Source: Lanius collurio
Taxonomy: Eukaryota; Chordata; Aves; Passeriformes; Laniidae
Direction: 5' to 3'
Assembly (NCBI GenBank): GCA_020086605.1
Contig: JACBWW010000016.1
Coordinates: 2,359,510 to 2,423,509, forward strand
Length of the DNA stretch: 64,000 nucleotides
The translations under genes were made by a program, and so were the position numbers. Shown here piece by piece: positions 11,401 through 36,384 of this stretch (its first letter is position 1; the number at the start of each line of letters is the position of its first letter). A model generated the notes under the pieces. That model was not told the DNA's origin. It made no database searches and worked only from the letters and a program-made list of their open reading frames with translations.

Positions 11401-12490
11401 GGCATGGCTCTGTACACAGGCAATGGGGCACGTCTGCAGGTGTTTTGTTATAGACTCAGGGGAGTGTTGGTGATGTGGGCTCTGGAGGTCCCTGCTCAGG
11501 GATGTCCCTCCTGGAGCAGGACTAGCCAAAGCATTAATAATCCAGCTCTCAGTTCCCTGCAGGGCCACGTGGTGCTGGCCATGTCCTTGTGTTCTCCTGC
11601 TCTCTTTCTATGCCCAAGCCATGAGGCTTTTGGATCCAGGGGTGTTATGCACTGGCCCTGTGCCCCTGAGGTAAGAGGTCCATCCTCTTACCCCAACATG
11701 GGCTGTAGGGTGAGCTGTCTCCAAGAGGGACAGTGTGTGGGGTTAGTGTAGCACTGGGGTGCTCAGCCATGGGGACATCCACGATGGAGCTGCCACTTCA
11801 CGTGGGGTGGGTGCTCTGGCACGTGCCCTGTCCCACAGAGGGGCTTTGGGGGACCCCTATGCCATGTGCAGGGGGGCATGAAGTCCCCTTGGACTGAACC
11901 TTTGCCTTTCTGAAATCCAGACATGGGACCAGTGAATCACCTAGCAGCTGGACAGCCCAGCAGGAAGCTCTGCTGGGTGCAGCCACCTCAGCCTTGTGGG
12001 CACCAGTGGCTTCCTCCCACCCATGTGGGGGTGGCCCTTGGCATTTCCATCATCAGCAATGCCCTCCTGGTGCTCCTGGTGTCCCAGGAAGAATGTTCGA
12101 TGAGGAGGGACGATGAGGGTGGGACATTCCTGCAGGAAATGTTGCTCCTCCATGAGCACGGCCATTCTCTGACCATGGAGTTTGAGAGCTGTGTCCAGCC
12201 TCTGCTCTCCTGTCTTTTCCCAAATTCAAGGACAATGCTGTTGGGGTGTCAGGCAGTGGAGGCGGCAAGGATATAGGGAAGAAGGGTGACCATGAAGTCA
12301 AGGTGGTTGGGGTAGAAGCTGATGGTGTGGAGGTGTCCTCCCAAACACCTCTTGGGCCCCCAAAAGCCCTGTGGATCTTCAGTGAAGTGTGGGCACTGAC
12401 CATGGTGGAGTGATCTGCCCAGGCTATACCTAGGCAAACAGAGAGCATGTTTGAACAGGTTTCATAGTGATGCCTTAAGAGGCCTCCAAG
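5428..12490. other. Intergenic DNA / possible HSD17B7 3' UTR, no gene recognised
   Basis: Up to about 6.3 kb may be an alternative HSD17B7 3' UTR. The rest has only short unrelated frames without family signatures, splice-consistent conservation or codon-like character. Isolated AATAAA motifs occur near 7100 and 7985. I see no tRNA-like or other RNA gene. Confidence 0.5.
6277..6282 (+). terminator. Alternative downstream poly(A) signal
   Basis: AATAAA followed by a t/g-rich segment (cagtggtgttttt). It would give HSD17B7 a 3' UTR of about 0.88 kb. I cannot tell from sequence which signal dominates. Confidence 0.45.
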
Positions 12491-12494
12491 AAAC

Positions 12495-12902
12495 AGAGAC
12501 TAGACAGGAGTAAGGGAATAAAAGTAGGTATTTATTTGAAAAGCCTTCAAAGGTACCCCCTGGGGACCCAGAGGCCACTGCCAAGATGGACCCCAAAATG
12601 GACGACACGCCATGAGTTCTTCACACTTTTATGGGTTTGGTTCATTTGCATACCAGGGTTAAATCTCCAATTAAAACTTCAGTGAATGATGTAATTTCCC
12701 CTCAGCTTGCCCCCCTTAGAGGCTTTTGGTTTTTACTTTTTGGGCCTAGGATGGTCTGGGTGTCCTTGAAGAGCAGGCCTGGAGAGGCTTTGCTGTGTCT
12801 ACCCAGCCTGAGACAGCAGAAGTTACCAGGCTACAAGAAACTCCAGAGTTACACACTGGGCAGTACAGGATTTGAAAAATGTAAGAGTTAAAACCTAAGG
12901 CA
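12495..12902 (-). mobile_element. Possible endogenous-retrovirus LTR remnant
   Basis: An AT/GC-mixed block unlike its flanks. On the minus strand it reads into an AATAAA in caaataaatacct, as expected near the R region of an LTR, and it directly abuts a CR1 element. Its middle part resembles passerine LTR sequences as I remember them. I could not fix the ends or a target duplication, and no internal viral genes are present. Confidence 0.35.
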
Positions 12903-12904
12903 TC

Positions 12905-13350
12905 AATAGAGTCATGGAATATCCTGAGTTGGAAGGGACCCACAAGGATCATCAAAGTACAACTCCTGACCCTGCACCGGACACCCCAAGAATCACACCA
13001 TGTGCCTGAGAGCATTGTCTAAACGCTTCTGAAACTCTGGCAGGCATGACCACTTCCCTGGGGAGCCTGTTCCAGTGCCTGACAGCTCCCTGGGTGAAGA
13101 ACCTTCTCCTAATATCCAGCCTATGCTGGACCCAGCTTCTTGCTGTCCCTTTGGATTCTATTGCTGGTCACCAGAGAAAAGAGAGTGATGCCTGCCCTTC
13201 TGCTTGCCCTTGTGGGGCAGCTGTAGACTGCTATGAGGTCCCAGTTGCCTCTTCTCCAGGCTGATCTAGCCAAGTGACCTGCCTGCTCCTTGTATGGCTT
13301 CACTTCCAGGCCCTTCACCATCCCGGTAGCTCTCCTCTGGTCATTGACAG
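12905..13350 (-). mobile_element. CR1 LINE 3' fragment, reverse orientation
   Basis: The plus strand reads agagtcatggaatatcc, then gagttggaagggacccac and ggatcatca, the hallmark antisense 3' end of avian CR1. Next come gagcctgttccagtgcctga and cttctcctaatatccagcc, then the segment about cccttcaccat and gctctcctctgg. Only the 3' UTR and the end of ORF2 are present, heavily mutated, so it is a typical 5'-truncated dead copy. Confidence 0.88.
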
Positions 13351-16300
13351 GACCCCCAGGTGACACAGGGCAGGTTTGGTGACGCTGGCACTGGTGCCAT
13401 CTCTGGATGTGCTGCCCAGGGCACCTCATTAGCAGGTGCTGCTGGTATGTGGTGCCTGCTGGAGAAACCTGTCCCAGCATATCCCACTCATTCAATCAGC
13501 TTCCCTGAATGCTGCTGCTCAGACTCACGGCTCGGCTTGCTGCCTGAGGAGCTGAGCTCACTCATTCCCAAGGGATCTGCCAATACCATCAATTGTGACA
13601 CAGGCCTCTGTCAGGGAGAGGTCATGTTTTTATCAGGCCTTGCTAATCCCTATTTTCTCCTCACCTTTTTTCCCTGCCCATGCAACCCTCAGTGAGGTGT
13701 TCAGCAGTGATTTGATTGCTGCAGGACAAAGCTCGGCTTTCCCAATGTTTATCAAAGCACAGGTATGTGAGCTGTGGGTCCAACCATGGTGGCCTGGACA
13801 CCTCAAAACTGTTGCTTGGAGCAGGACAGGCTGTCCTGGACCTGGCCCATTCTCACTTTGCCAGCAGTGCTGAATGTTGACCCCCAGCAGCCTCTGCAGG
13901 GGCTGTTTGGGGTATGCAGGCTCTGCCTGGGTCTCCCTGCAGAGTCCTGTGACCTCTCAGATCCACTGTTCAGCTCAGGAGAGAGCAGAGAAGGGTAATA
14001 ATAAGAGGGACATCCCAAGGTGGGTGCCAACACAGCTGAGAGTCATGTGGGTCAGCCAGGCTGGTTTCCCTGGAGCCAAAAGAACTGGAGCCAACCAGTC
14101 CTCAGAGCCTCACTTTTGTCCAAGATGGAGGTTTCCCCAGAAAATTCTAATGGGGTTTTCTGTCTGAGAGACTGAAACAGAAGGTTTTGCTTCCTTGCTT
14201 TGTCCTTGAGCAGTTCATGGCTACCCTAAGCCCCTGCTTCCCCTTGAGGACCCTTCTTGTCCCCTGCCCTGTCTTGGCAGGCCTGCTCTGAGCACAGCTG
14301 GGCCAGCATGGAGACAGGGGAGCGTGGAGGGGGTCCAGGAGAGGGGGGAAGGTGTGTGGGCGAGGTGCTCCAGTCAGGGCTGTGTGGCGACATTGCTGTC
14401 CTTCTGCACCAGCATGGTAAATCGTGGCTTTTGTCTAAAAAACACTCATTTTGCGCTGAAAATTTATCATGAGAGGTGCTGCTTTTTGTGGCGAGGTGCC
14501 AGTGCCAGCTTGTGCAATGTGCAAATGGGTGCTACGGCAGCTGCCATGCCAAGGGTGGTGTGGGCACACATGAACTGTGCCTGAGCATGGCACTTCTCTC
14601 TGGTGAAACCTTCCTGTCACAGTCTCCCATTGAAGGGTGGGATGTGCAGATGTGAGAGGGGCAGGAGGGACAGGCTGATCCTTCCCAAACAGGCCGGAAG
14701 CAGAGGGACAGCTCCTATCCCTGCGTGTCCGAGTGCTGATGCAGCAGCCTGGCAGTGTGTGGGTGTGCTGGAAGTGTGCTGCTGAAGCAGGGCACTGATG
14801 TTGGCTAAGTGGCCTCAAAACCCAGGGACTGCCTTGCACAGCCCCACGCAGCAGGGAGGGCACGTGCCAGATGGGACGGAATGTGTGTGCTCAAGATTTG
14901 TGTTTTGAAACACAGCAAGGCAGAACCTTGCCTTGATGACAGGGGCCAGGATTAATTACAGTGTGAAGTGGGGATGGGTATGCTCAGCAGGCATCTCAGG
15001 GAGGCTGGATGGAATAGCTGCTTCCCTGAAGGTGCTGGGAATGAGTTAGGGCTCAGAGGGATGGATACACCTTACATTACCCACTGGATTTCTTTGTTGT
15101 TTTTTATGCTGTTCAAAACAGGACTAATAGCCAGACCTGTTTTCCTGGCTATGCCATGAGTGGGGTAGCCACGGGGCAGGGGTTTCCATGGATAAAGAGG
15201 AATCTACTCTGTAGGTAGTAGTGCTGGCACAGGACAGACTCCCTTGATGTGTAGGAAAGCCCAGGTGAGGCCCAAAAGTCTCTGACACTGGTGGGAAAAT
15301 GTCAGATCCCAGCACCTGCCACTGTTTGGTGAATGGGAACAGGAAGCCAGGAATTTCAGCATAATATTTTAAGGCAGAACCTGTATGAAGTCCCACTTTT
15401 CTCACAACTACAGTAGTCTGTCCTGAGCTTTGTCATCAGTGCCTGTGCAGCTCAGCTTAGTGCAAGTTCTCCTAAACCCAGCTTTAAGCTGCTCTCATAA
15501 GCTCTTACAGGTGGAACAGACTTGCCCAGGAAGCCCGGGGCTCATGCCAGCCAGCTAATGCATCTGACACAGTGCAACTCGCCTGGCCTGCTCCTGCTTA
15601 CAAAAACCATTCTTGGAAAGTTCTATTATTACTGGTTTTAGAACACATTTTTAAATACATATTTTATTCTGGCTCGGACAGGCCTGCTCTACATGCCCAG
15701 GTATTCTGATGGAGGAATGCTGAAGGGTCAGGTTTGGGGCAGTCATGCCACCTGCTCCTGTGGACATCTCCGGAATGGTTTCTGGAGCATTTGCTGCTCA
15801 CCCAGGTATAATTTGATTTACAGACGTAAACACAAGCCTCAGTGCTGAGGTCAGGAGGGAAACTTCTCAAATTGCTGTGCACCTCAAAGTCACATCACGA
15901 GTTTTCCTGCCTGGTTAATTCACTCCATGGGATGGATTTCCTCCTTCAGCGGATGGACGTAGGAGGGAGCTTCCCTCACCTGGGCACCTGCAGCAAACCT
16001 GTGTGGTTGAGCTGTTGCACGAGGCACTGTCATTTGCTGTGGCCCCTGGCAGGCTGTGCGGCCTCCTGCCATCCCAGCCACATGTTGTGCCAGGTGAGTG
16101 GCAACTGCTGAGTCCGCCTCTCACTTGATGTGCTCACCTATCTCTGCCAGCCCTTGGCAGCTGCAGAAGTGTTGCCTTCAGGAGCCCTGGCTGCTGCTGG
16201 CAGCAGGTACGGAGCTGTAGAGCCCAGGAACATGGTGACATATTCCACCAGCCTCTCTCTGTATGTGACCCCTGGAAGGCACAGGGACCAGCTCATGGTG

Positions 16301-17020
16301 CCTTGCAGAATCCAGCGTGGGAATACAGGCCACACCTGCCTTGGTCTCTCTCAGCAGGATGTGGTGCTGACACCCAAGGCCACAGGACCAAAACCCATAT
16401 GAGCTGAGGCCACGGGGAGATTCTGGGAAGAGCTCCAGCATGTACCAGGACCGTGCAAGGATCAACCACAGCCTCTAGCTCACCTTGCTCACCTCCGGGC
16501 CAGATAACAAGGAAAATTATGTGTCCCATCCATGTCATGCTAGGGGTCTCTCAGCTTTTGACCCTAAATTAGCTGATGTGTGTCGTTTTTGCCTGGCAGG
16601 AGTGCCTGACAAACCGGAGATTTGGTCTGCCATGTGGAGGCAGGCTGGGGAAAATGGGGCATCAAGGACCTCGTGCAGTTCAACATAGGGAAGGGCAAGA
16701 GTCCTGCACTGGGGCAGGAACAGCCCCCACAACAGTATGTGCTGGGCCACCCAGCTGGAAAGCAACTATCAGAGAAGGCCCCGAGGGTGCTTGTAGGGAA
16801 CAAGCTGAACAGGAACCAGGAACACACCTTGGCAGGGAAGAAGGCAAATGGTGTCCTGGGTGCAATGAGGTGCTGACAGCAGGCACAGGGGGGATCCTTC
16901 CCCTCTGCTCAGCGCTGCTCGGCCCACACCTGGAGCTCTGCATCCAGTGTGAGGCTGCCCAGCAACAGGAGAGACACTGGAGAGCTTCCAGTGGGGGGCC
17001 ACTGCGAAGGAGAAGACCCT
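13351..17020. other. Intergenic DNA, no gene recognised
   Basis: Unique-looking GC-moderate sequence. Frames are short, overlap on both strands and show no recognisable protein family. I see no clear repeat beyond the CR1 to its left. Confidence 0.5.
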
Positions 17021-17029
17021 GGAGCATCT

Positions 17030-17440
17030 CTCCTGCGAGGAAAGGCCGGGCGCGCTGGGGCTCGTCCCGCCTAGAGGAGGCTCGGGGTGTCGCGGGCAGG
17101 CCAGCACGGCTCTCTGGCCCCGGTGAGGAAGCGTTTTAACAGCGAGGAGCTGAGCGGAGCCGCAGCCCCGAGCGCCCGGGTGTGCGGGCCGGGCGGTGCC
17201 GCGCGGGGGAGCTGCGCCCCCGCCAGCCGGACCGGGCCGCGCCGGCCGGGAGAGCCCCCGGGCATCCGCCCCCAGCCCCTGCACCCCTCGGGAGCCGTCT
17301 GGGGGCGAGGGCGGTCACAGAGACCCCAGCTGTCCCCAAAGGGCAGGATGTGCCGCCGCCTGTGCTGTCTGTCCCGCCGATCTCAGCACGCCCTGATGGC
17401 AGTGAAGGGCTCCCCGCATCCAGGGCCGGGGGCATGCCCG
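17030..17440. promoter_or_regulatory. Orphan CpG-rich block
   Basis: Dense CpG with GC-box-like runs, about 2.5 kb upstream of the OLFML2B start and separated from that gene's own CpG island by ordinary DNA. On the plus strand a donor-like ccccggtgagg lies at about 17119-17129. It may be a promoter for an unannotated or alternative first exon, or a distal regulatory island. No coding sequence is recognised. Confidence 0.4.
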
Positions 17441-19480
17441 CCTAAAGCCTCCCACCGCCACACCCGTGGCCTGGTTTGACCTGCGGAGTCTCCCTGCTGC
17501 AGGGCCCCCGCACAAGGCTCTGCCCTCGCAGGGGCCCAGACAAGCCCAGGGAGGTGAGGCACTAAGGACTTGTTTCCAGGGGGCAGGTTTTTGCACTCGC
17601 GGCTCCACGCACAGACATGTTCGTTTTCTGTCTGGAGACTCTTAAGCTCCCTTTTCCCCATGGTGACAGTGATGTTTTTTCTTGTAGCACTTTGAAGAGC
17701 ATTGTCTACCTGCATCCTCGGGCAGCCCTGGCTTTGCTTGAGCCCAGTAACACAGAATGGGGTCAGGCATGGGGATACTGGGGCCTCCTGCTCAGAACAA
17801 AATTTGGGCCAGCCTCCATCAGCAAGACAGAAAAGCCAGAACCACACCTTCTTGCTCTGCTGTCCTCCTCAATCTGTGGATTTGTCTTGTATTTTTCTTG
17901 AAGGAGGAATGTTCAGACTCTAGAGATTACTGCTCTGAACCCAGAGTGCCTGTTCCTTTCTCTCCTTGCCCCCAAAGGATAAGCTTAAGCCCATCTTTAA
18001 CCCAAACTAAATACCACCAGAAATGCTTTCTTCCCCTTAGAAAGAAATCAACAAGGGATGTCAATAACATACGAAATCCTTCCATTTAATTTTGAAATAT
18101 TGTGCTTGATTTGTTTTCCATTTTTCCAGCCTTTGAAAGCGATCATTTAGGAAAAGGCCTCCACAGTTTTAGGTACTGTTTGCTGTGGCAGCTCTCAGGG
18201 CTGGTCTCACTGCCAGCCCTGGCAGTACCATGACTGCACGGGAGTCTGGTCCTCTGGGCCAGCTGGGCACAGGCTGGGGGCTCCAGTAGCCCTGGTCTGG
18301 CAGCCTCAGGACAGCCTGTGCTGACAGATGGAGTAGCTGCCCTCAGGGAAGTTGAGCCATGGAAACAGAAGTGAAGGAGCTGGTGCTCAAGGGACCTATT
18401 GACCTTGAGAGAGGCTGCTGGGGAGAGGCTTTTAGAAATGCCCTTTTCCTCCCAGTGCTCTCCAGCTGACCAAAGGTTGGCTGTCCTTCTCCTCCCAGCC
18501 TCCCTGGTTGCTTCCGCTCCTGCTCTGCTCTGCTCAGCCTTGCTGCAGGAGCCCATATGGCCCTGCCCCCTTCCCCACAGGCTTCCCTTCCCAGGGAGAC
18601 CAGAGTAGAGGGAGGCACAGTGCCATCCCACACGAATCCTGAAGTCAGCATCTTCTGCCATCCACTGTGCCACAGCTGCTTCCTCTCTCACACAAGATGT
18701 TTTCTTTGTGTCTGGCAGCTCCATCCCCCCAGAGTGACTGTGGGAGCCAGTGGTGGGATGGAGGAGCTGGAGTGCCCCTAAGGAGGGTGCCTGGTCCCAG
18801 GGCTGCAGGCACCAGGTTTGGGGTGGTTTTGGGATGCGAGTGCATTAGGGACCGGGGGTGCTCGGCTTGTGCACAGCCTTGCTTCAGCAAGAGCTTACGT
18901 CGCCTCTCGTGCCACTTGCTGTGCGTGTGACTTCTGCCTGTGACCCATGGGCATGTTCTGAGGAAAATGTGGGCCCATGCCATAGCTGGGACATGGTGCT
19001 GGCCTGCGTTAGTGTGTTTATAGGGGCATCTCAGCCTTCCTTCCGTGTCAGAGAGGCCCAGCCATAGGCACGGCAGTGCAGACACCTCCGCAGCGGAAGA
19101 TGCTGTGCCTGTGCTTTCCCTGGGAACAGCGTGTCCAGAACATTTCCGTTTGGCAGGAGGTGCAGAAGGATACAGGACTGCCAGAGCGCGGCCGCTTCCC
19201 GACCGCGTCAGCCTGCATTTCAGTGAGCACAGAGAGGTCTGCACTCATGGCTGGGAGCCTGCCCTGGAATACACTGCTTGTGTGACCCCAGTGCGTGCAG
19301 CGTGACTGGAGAGCCACGGTGTGCCGTGCCATGCCGTCGGGAACACTTCCCTGTCACCCAGAGGATGGAGAGTGAGAGACAGGCTGCTCTGGAGATGGAA
19401 AAGGGGCCAGGCAGCCCCTAAGGACGGCTTTCCGTCCGCCCCCAGCTCCCTGGCACACAGCAGGAGGTGGGATGCACAGG
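17441..19480. other. Intergenic DNA upstream of OLFML2B, no gene recognised
   Basis: Mixed sequence with no recognisable gene or mobile element. GC and CpG content rise towards 19.5 kb as the OLFML2B promoter island begins. Confidence 0.45.
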
Positions 19481-19489
19481 TTGGCCGGC

Positions 19490-19900
19490 CGCTGAGCGGC
19501 AGCGCAGGCCCTTTGGGGAGGTGGCTGGCGGCTCCCCAGAGCAGCCCCACTTTCGGGGGCTCCCCGCAGCCTGCCGGGCGGGCGATGCCCGAGTGCCCCG
19601 TGAGCCAGCAGCGGGCTGGGGCCGCGGGGAGCCCCCGCCGCAGGTGGGAAGCGCCGCCCGGGGCGGTCCCGGTCCCGCCCCGCCGCCCGCTCGGCCCCGC
19701 CCGGGGCTCGTCCCGCCGCCGAAGGGGAAAGGACCGGGAGAGGAGCGGAGGGAGGATCGGAAGGTGGGAGGGAGGACCGGGAGGGACGGCAGGAGGAGGA
19801 GCGGGGCGGGAGCCCGGGCCGGCCCCGCCCGCCCTGCCGCTCCGCACCTGAGCGAGCAGCGGCGGCTCCGCGCCGGCCCCGGCCCCTCCGCCGCCCGCCC
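19490..19900 (+). promoter_or_regulatory. OLFML2B CpG-island promoter and 5' UTR
   Basis: Very CpG-rich with several GC boxes (ccccgccc, ggggcggg) and purine-rich GGAGGA runs, leading into the signal-peptide ATG at 19901. There is no TATA box at a sensible distance, so dispersed initiation is likely. The exact start site cannot be seen. Confidence 0.65.
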
Positions 19901-32847
<12,947 letters not shown>

Positions 32848-33760
32848 GACTCCCCACCACAGTGGGGCACTGCAAGCCAGGGGCCACCAGCACCTTTTAT
32901 TATTATTTTTATTGTTATTATTGTTATTTTGTACAAATTGAAGAGTAAATGATGGGTTTTGTTTCAAGCTGGTTTTTTATGGTGGATTGTAGATCGATCC
33001 CCAGGCCAGAACCACCACCTCCTTCTTTGCTGTATCCTTGCTTCTGATTTTCCTTCCCAGGGGAAGGAGGTTCTCCTTTGGAAGGGCAGCCCCGGCTCTC
33101 CTGCCCAGGGAAGAGGAGGTGGCCCAGCCACAGTCCTCCTGATGATGTTTTTAGCTAGAGATGATCAGCAAGACACCCTGAACCAGTGCAAAGCTGCACG
33201 CACCAGGTCCCAGCGGGATGCTGATGCCTGCCTGTCCTGGTGGAGGACCTGCATGTCCCATGGGAATGTCCCATCTCTCAGGACCATCTTCCCAGCTGAC
33301 GGCCAGCAGGCCCTTTGGAGATCCTGCTGTACAACGGGGCTGTGAGCACAGCTCCAGCAGCCCCTGGTGCTGGTACTTACACCAAGGACTGTCCCCTCCA
33401 GCCGGGGCTCTGCTCTTTGCAGGGCGCTCTGGGCACCCTGAACCCTGACTCATGCCTGGAGGGAGCTGGCGGCAGGAGGGGGATGCTGTAAATACGTGTA
33501 GATGGCTTTTGTTTGTTCATTTTGTAACCCAAAGTAGTCCCCCTTGGCATTTACTGGGTGCTGGCCTGCCTGGGCAGGGGCTGGGGAGCCCTGGGGGCTG
33601 GGGGAGCTCTCATTGTGCCACTCCAACTCCTGCATTCGCTCTCACATCCCCACCCACCCTGGTCCAGGATCCCCTCACAGGGAGCCCTTGCCCTCCTGCC
33701 CAGCAGCATCTTGTATTTACCTGCTGTCAGTAATAAAGGATCCAGTACCTTCGCAGCTGT
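32848..33760 (+). other. OLFML2B 3' UTR (inferred)
   Basis: Follows the TGA. It contains an AT-rich TTATTATT/TTGTTATT tract at 32895-32930 and an AGTAAA variant signal just after it, and ends near the AATAAA at 33732-33737. The extent is inferred from the first good poly(A) signal. Confidence 0.55.
33732..33737 (+). terminator. OLFML2B poly(A) signal
   Basis: AATAAA within cagtaataaaggat, followed by a t/g-rich stretch (gctgtttggggc, gctctgtgtc). It is the first canonical plus-strand signal after the stop codon. Confidence 0.65.
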
Positions 33761-34207
33761 TTGGGGCATTCTTCAGCTCTGTGTCACCCTCTGTGTGCAT
33801 GAAAATGCACAGGGCTGTTTTGGGTGGGTTCTGGATGGTTTGGGGAAAGTCAGTTTACACACCAGATGGGGGCAAACCCCAGGGGGCTTTAGGCTGCTTG
33901 GGCCTGGCACTGGGGCAGGGTGACATGGCCATGTCCTGCCATAAGCAGAGCTTGTCTCCGACACCTCAAGTGTGTCCTCAGGTCACTCAAGCTGCACTAA
34001 GACCCTCATGGGCTCCCCTCCCCAGCTCTGGGTGAGCAGCTCGTGTAGCGTGCCCCCTCTGCAGCAGCAGGAGGGGGACTGGGTGCATGTGCCCTGCGCA
34101 GTGCCAGCACTGTGCCAAGCAGAGCCACACTGCAGCCTAAGAGATGGCAGGCACAGGACAGGTGTCCCAGTAATTTGCCTAAAGAAAACAGTATTAACAA
34201 GTACAAT

Positions 34208-34244
34208 AATAAATATGAATAATAAATAAAAGAAGGATTTTATT
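34208..34244. terminator. Bidirectional poly(A) signal cluster between OLFML2B and ATF6
   Basis: Plus-strand AATAAA at 34208-34213, 34221-34226 and 34225-34230. Minus-strand AATAAA (TTTATT at 34239-34244) has T-rich sequence downstream on that strand. It could end both convergent transcripts. Confidence 0.5.
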
Positions 34245-36175
34245 GCCTTCAGTACTAGGGACACAGAGAACAGAATTACACAGGATGAGAGATGCTCTCC
34301 ACCACCAGAGCCCGAGGGTGCTGGCTGAGGATGTGGTGCTGCAGCAGTCCTGAGTCCCCCGCCCTTCCCAGCAGCCCTTCCCCAAATGCCAGGCTGTGCC
34401 AAGCCCAGCCACCACCTCCAGCCCCTCCCCAGCTCCCTGGCAGCAAATCCCCCCAGAGCAGCCTGCCGCCCCTACCCGTGGCCGCAGGGGAGCCGCGTGC
34501 CTCTGGCTGGGGCACTGCTGGGGTTTTTGACTATTGTGTGAGCTGGCCCACAGTCAGGTGGGCCGGGGCCAGGAAAATGAACTGGTGCAAGGAGCGCAGC
34601 CAAACCCCTGGCCGAGCCCGGCTGCTTCCCAGCAGCGTGAGCGCCGAGAGGACGGGGGGCCTGCGCAGCCTGCGCCGAGGACGTGGCAAAGGGCACAGCT
34701 TTTCCATGGTGTTGCAAGGCACATACTTCACAGGGGTGTATTGCTCCTCATCCTCCTCCTCACTGCCCCTGGAGCTGTTTGTCTTGCTGCAGGATCAACC
34801 TTTATTTCCTAACAGCCACACACATACACTAATAATAATAATAATTAAAAACCCCACATGAGCCAGTTAGCGCTCACACCATGAAGGAAAGTCAGCTGGC
34901 TGGCAAACTGAAGCCCATCATCTTCTGTGTGAACTGCAGAGGGGAAAAAAATAATGTAACAACATGCTGAAGTCATTATGCAACACTGATGCTCTGCTGG
35001 CCGCTCATCCCAGCTGAGCACCAGTGTGCTGGAGCTCCTGGGCCCAGCTCCGGCTTGGGGCTCGGCCAACAAACGTGGGATCAATGAACAGAGCTCCACA
35101 GACACTCTGGAATGGCAGCAGTTGTCTGCACTCAGTATTTGGGGCAAATGGAATGTTCCCCCCGTGCCCGGCGGGTGGCTGTCAGTGCTGGCAAGGCAGA
35201 GAGGGTTGTGGGGCTTGAATGTGTGACCTGTGTGGGGCTTCAGGAGAAGATGCTGGGGCTGTGTCCCATGGAACTGAAGCAGCCTCTCTGCTGCAGCATG
35301 GCCAGTGCTGCTCCACAGGCTGTTGTTAGCAGTGAAAAGTATTAAATAGCACAGACAAAAAACTCACTCAAACAAAAACCAGGAAGAAAAAAAAAAACAA
35401 AGTCAAAAACCCCAAACTTTACAAATGCATCTGCTGCCTGAAATCACTTCCCTTGGGCCAAGCCTTCAGCTGTGCAGCCATGAGGGCCGGGGCAGGAAGC
35501 AGTAGGATCCTGGAGAGCCAGGCAGGTGAGGGGTGGGCAGTGCCTCAGAGGCAGCCCAGGCCTCGGGGCAGTGCGGGTTGTTCTATCTGTAGTGCTTTAG
35601 TGGTAAGTGCGGGGTCCCACTGCCCTTCTGGGTGGCTGGGGCTGGGCTGCCCCTCCACACCACTGCATCCCAGGGATCTCTGCACAGGGAAGCTGCACAG
35701 GCAGGGATTTGGGCAGGGACTGATGAGGAGTGGGGCTGTCTGGTCAGGCCCAGCACCTGCAGCCTGGAGCTGGGCACTGCTTCCTCCTGCTGCCCGGGCA
35801 CACTGCAGGGAGAGAGGCCTAATCTGAAGCATCGGTGTCTGCTGCGATGTCTCTGGCTCACCTCTGGCAGACTAACAGGGACAAAGATTAAAAACAACCC
35901 ACAACTTTGGACAGTGCATAAGTACCAAGGATGGCCTGTGTCCCCCCATGCTGCATGGGGCCCCCCAGGACCGTCCCTGGCAAGGAGCCAGCTGAGCTGC
36001 CTAATCCCCGGGCAGGATGCGGCCACTGGGTAGGGTCAGGCACAGGAATGGGCTAAAGGGGACTGTCCCTGCCGTGCCCACGTGCCAGGAGCCCCAGGAC
36101 CTGCCAGGGAAGGGGCTCAGGCTGGCGGCAGGACCTGCTGCATGCCGGGTGCTCCCCTGTGTGCTGTCACAGGAG
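34230..36175 (-). other. ATF6 3' UTR (inferred)
   Basis: From the ATF6 stop to the first strong minus-strand poly(A) signals at 34801 and 34239. No coding potential is recognised. It includes a (TAA)n run near 34831-34845 and an A-rich stretch near 35385-35400. The length is inferred. Confidence 0.45.
34801..34806 (-). terminator. Alternative ATF6 poly(A) signal
   Basis: TTTATT on the plus strand is AATAAA on the minus strand, about 1.37 kb after the ATF6 stop. The downstream region is less T/G-rich than at 34239, so it may be the minor site. Confidence 0.4.
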
Positions 36176-36384
36176 CTACTGCAGGGATTTGACAATGGCC
36201 CTCAGGGCATGGGGCGTCCCTGGGACAGAGGGGGACGAGCTGTAGAAGGTCTCGGTGTGATTTCTGCGCTGCTCTCGGAGGTATGGAGGGACAGAGGAAC
36301 TTTTGATGTGGAGGATCCTGGTGTCCATCACTTCACAGTCAATCTGCATCATCACCTCGTAGTCCTGCCCATTGATCACATTCT
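36176..36384 (-). CDS. ATF6: ATF6 terminal coding exon
   Basis: On the minus strand the acceptor is acttttgcag, followed by AG AAT GTG ATC. It encodes the most conserved luminal block ([20 protein letters not shown]), the NHT sequon, a variable tail, KSLQ and the stop at 36176-36178. Confidence 0.96.
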
